Assembly: GCA_001642945.1 (NCBI GenBank)
Contig: LGRT01000038.1
Coordinates: 1-64,000, forward strand
Direction of reading: 5' to 3'
Origin: Rhodobacteraceae bacterium SB2
GTDB lineage: Bacteria > Pseudomonadota > Alphaproteobacteria > Rhodobacterales > Rhodobacteraceae
Length of the DNA stretch: 64,000 nt
Made by a program: the position numbers and the translations under genes. Under the pieces are notes generated by a model that did not search any database, was not told where the DNA came from, and was given only the letters and a program-made list of their open reading frames with translations. The stretch's first letter is position 1; each line of letters opens with the position of its first letter. Below, piece after piece: positions 62,244 to 64,000 of the stretch.

Positions 62244-63677
62244 ATGCAGGATGCATCCAAACACTATATCAACGGCCAATGGGTCGCCTCGATCGACGGG
62301 CGCGAAATCGCGGTTGAGAACCCGTCCACAGAAGAGAAGATCGCCACGATCACTTTGGGTGGCGTCGCTGATGCCGACGCGGCCGTCGCCGCAGCCAAGG
62401 CAGCTTTCCCGGCTTGGGCGGCAACAGACCCTTTGGACCGGATCGCCGCACTGGAGCGGTTGATGGAGGTCTACAAGGGCCAAGCCGAAGACATGGCGCA
62501 GGCCATCAGCTTTGAGATGGGTGCACCTATCGCATTGGCAAGGACGGCGCAGGTAGGTGCCGGGGCGGGGCATCTGAAAAACACCATCCGCACGGCAAAG
62601 GGTTTCGCCTTCGAGCGCCCCTTGGGAGACCACGCGCCGTGCGACATGATCCTATACGAGCCGGTTGGTGTCTGCGCCCTGATCACGCCCTGGAACTGGC
62701 CGATGAACCAGGTGATGCTGAAGGTGGCGCCGGCGCTGGCGGCAGGGTGCACTATGGTGCTGAAACCGGCCGAACAGGCACCGCTTAGCGCCGTGTTGCT
62801 GGCAGAGATGATCGACGCGGCCGGTTTCCCGCCCGGTGTGTTCAATCTTGTGAACGGCGATGGTGCCGGTGTTGGCGCGCATCTCACCGCGCACCCGGAC
62901 GTGAACATGGTCAGCTTCACCGGGTCGACCCGCGCTGGTGTCGCGATCAGCAAGGCCGCGGCAGATACCGTGAAACGCGTCAGCCTGGAACTGGGGGGCA
63001 AGGGGGCCAACATCATCTTCGCCGATGCAGATGAAAAGGCCGTCACGCGCGGCGTGCGTCATTGCTTCAACAACTCTGGCCAGTCCTGCAACGCGCCGAC
63101 GCGGATGCTGGTGGAGCGCTCGATCTACGACCAGGCCATTGAAACCGCCCGAGCCGTCGCCGAGAAAACAGAGGTCGGACCTGCGGACATCGAAGGCCGC
63201 CAGATCGGCCCGGTTGTGTCTGAAACACAGTTCAACAAGATCCAATACCTGATCAAGCGCGGCATCGACGAACACGCCACGTTGATCGCGGGTGGGTTGG
63301 AGCATCCTGACGGGCTGAACCGGGGTCACTTTGTGCGCCCCACGATCTTTGCCGATGTCACGCCGGAAATGACGATCTGGAAGGAAGAAATCTTTGGCCC
63401 GGTTCTGACGATGACGCCTTTCGATAGCGAAGAAGAGGCAATCGCCCTGGCCAACGACACGCCTTATGGGTTGACCAACTATGTCCAGACCGCCGACAAA
63501 TTTCGTGCACGCCGCTTGGCGCGCGGGCTGCGCTCGGGTATGGTCGAGATGAACGGTAAATTCGGTGCGCCCGGAACACCTTTTGGTGGGATGAAGCAAT
63601 CCGGCACGGGTCGTGAAGGCGGTGTCTGGGGGCTGGAGGAGTTCCTGGAGGTCAAGGCCGTAAGTGACTGGGGGTGA
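62244..63677 (+). CDS. NAD(P)-dependent aldehyde dehydrogenase
   Basis: 477 residues. ALITPWNWPMNQVMLKVAPA, LKPAEQAPLS, FTGSTRAGVAI, Glu in LELGGKGANI and Cys in NNSGQSCNAPTR (res ~276). Downstream KEEIFGPVLTM and the C-terminal GMKQSGTGREGG are typical. Substrate unknown; in the demethylation scheme it could oxidise an aldehyde released after CoA-ester hydration. Confidence 0.83.
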   Translation: MQDASKHYINGQWVASIDGREIAVENPSTEEKIATITLGGVADADAAVAAAKAAFPAWAATDPLDRIAALERLMEVYKGQAEDMAQAISFEMGAPIALARTAQVGAGAGHLKNTIRTAKGFAFERPLGDHAPCDMILYEPVGVCALITPWNWPMNQVMLKVAPALAAGCTMVLKPAEQAPLSAVLLAEMIDAAGFPPGVFNLVNGDGAGVGAHLTAHPDVNMVSFTGSTRAGVAISKAAADTVKRVSLELGGKGANIIFADADEKAVTRGVRHCFNNSGQSCNAPTRMLVERSIYDQAIETARAVAEKTEVGPADIEGRQIGPVVSETQFNKIQYLIKRGIDEHATLIAGGLEHPDGLNRGHFVRPTIFADVTPEMTIWKEEIFGPVLTMTPFDSEEEAIALANDTPYGLTNYVQTADKFRARRLARGLRSGMVEMNGKFGAPGTPFGGMKQSGTGREGGVWGLEEFLEVKAVSDWG

Positions 63678-63679
63678 GC

Positions 63680-64000
63680 ATGGCAAAGGTTCTTTACGAA
63701 AAAGACGGCCGCATCGGCCGGATCACCCTAAACCGTCCAGAGGTGATGAACGCCATCGACGATGACTTGCCGCGCGAGTTGGCGGCAGCAGTGGCGCAGG
63801 CGGATGCTGATTGGGACGTGCATGTGATGGTGCTGTCCGGTGCCGGCAAGGCGTTTTCTGCGGGTTACGATCTGGCCCATTACGCCGAAGGCAATGGCCC
63901 CAATCAGGTCGTGCAGGAGATGCCTTGGGATCCGATGCAAGACTTCCAGTTCATGTGGGCGAACACGCAGGCCTTCATGTCGCTCTTCCGGGCAATGAAA
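63680..64000 (+). CDS. Enoyl-CoA hydratase/isomerase-family protein, partial
   Basis: The first 107 codons, cut by the window edge. GRIGRITLNRPEVMNAIDDD and the oxyanion-hole region VLSGAGKAFSAGYDLAHYAE (res ~51-70) define the crotonase fold. GGGGGTGAGC before the ATG overlaps the ALDH stop region. Hydrates or isomerises a CoA ester. Counterpart of DmdD in the proposed pathway. Confidence 0.85.
   Translation, partial: MAKVLYEKDGRIGRITLNRPEVMNAIDDDLPRELAAAVAQADADWDVHVMVLSGAGKAFSAGYDLAHYAEGNGPNQVVQEMPWDPMQDFQFMWANTQAFMSLFRAMK

Noticed and set aside
61506-62633. 375-codon minus-strand frame opposite the AMP-forming ligase
   Set aside because: Antisense shadow without motifs or ribosome site.
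1-64000. CRISPR array, rRNA operon or riboswitch
   Set aside because: No regularly spaced identical repeats, no rRNA-like stretches, and no glycine or cobalamin aptamer pattern recognised upstream of the GcvT-like or MttB genes.

Overview
The window looks like a chromosome segment of a marine alphaproteobacterium of the Roseobacter group (Rhodobacteraceae). The grounds are the gene content: glycine-betaine type ABC uptake, several dimethylglycine/sarcosine-dehydrogenase-like flavoproteins, MttB-family methyltransferases, a DMSP-lyase-type cupin and Roseobacter-like regulators. There is no rRNA and no complete tRNA gene to place it more closely. Base composition is visibly mosaic: GC-rich at about 3.4-15.9 kb and 52.5-64 kb, AT-richer at about 16.7-33.5 kb and 44-52 kb. 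Layout. (1) 1-2758: right end of an integrated element (DUF3768-like, DUF6641-like, an HUH-motif Rep-like protein, a DUF6626-like protein), closed by a 3' fragment of a tRNA-Thr(UGU) gene that serves as an attachment-site scar. (2) 3.4-15.9 kb: a quaternary-amine locus with DeoR-type regulator, IMPase-like phosphatase, ProX/ProV/fused ProW-ProW transporter, two choline-kinase-like phosphotransferases and two DMGDH-like enzymes. (3) 16.0-24.4 kb: debris and cargo. It holds a truncated E2 acyltransferase gene, phage terminase small subunit, internally deleted terminase large subunit, holin-like relics, an IS3 relic, a set of small alpha/beta proteins each with its own ribosome binding site, a DsrE-family protein, a DMSP-lyase-type cupin, a tRNA-Met(CAU) 3' fragment flanked by two near-identical palindromes, and a tyrosine integrase. 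(4) 24.7-33.5 kb: EamA exporter, glycosidase-like beta-propeller protein, a third DMGDH-like enzyme divergent from an RpiR regulator and a polar-amino-acid type ABC transporter. (5) 33.8-43.6 kb: one long minus-strand operon read from a GntR regulator (DHDPS-family lyase, ALDH, MttB-family protein, MDR oxidoreductase, HpbD-like racemase, two SDRs, FAD oxidase). I read it as hydroxyproline-betaine-like catabolism in which MttB replaces Rieske demethylases. (6) 44.3-52.1 kb: LysR, a second MttB, a fourth DMGDH-like enzyme, a sterol-desaturase-family hydroxylase followed by a truncated panB-like start and an integrase relic, and another LysR. (7) 52.5-64 kb: a GC-rich catabolic block with two LysR genes, AidB-like acyl-CoA dehydrogenase, two GcvT-fold proteins, NDP-forming and AMP-forming acyl-CoA ligases, ALDH and an enoyl-CoA hydratase cut by the window edge. 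Its enzyme classes parallel the DmdABCD demethylation route. Working together: most of the non-mobile DNA is devoted to importing N- or S-methylated osmolytes, removing methyl groups onto tetrahydrofolate or a corrinoid, and feeding the remaining carbon into central metabolism.
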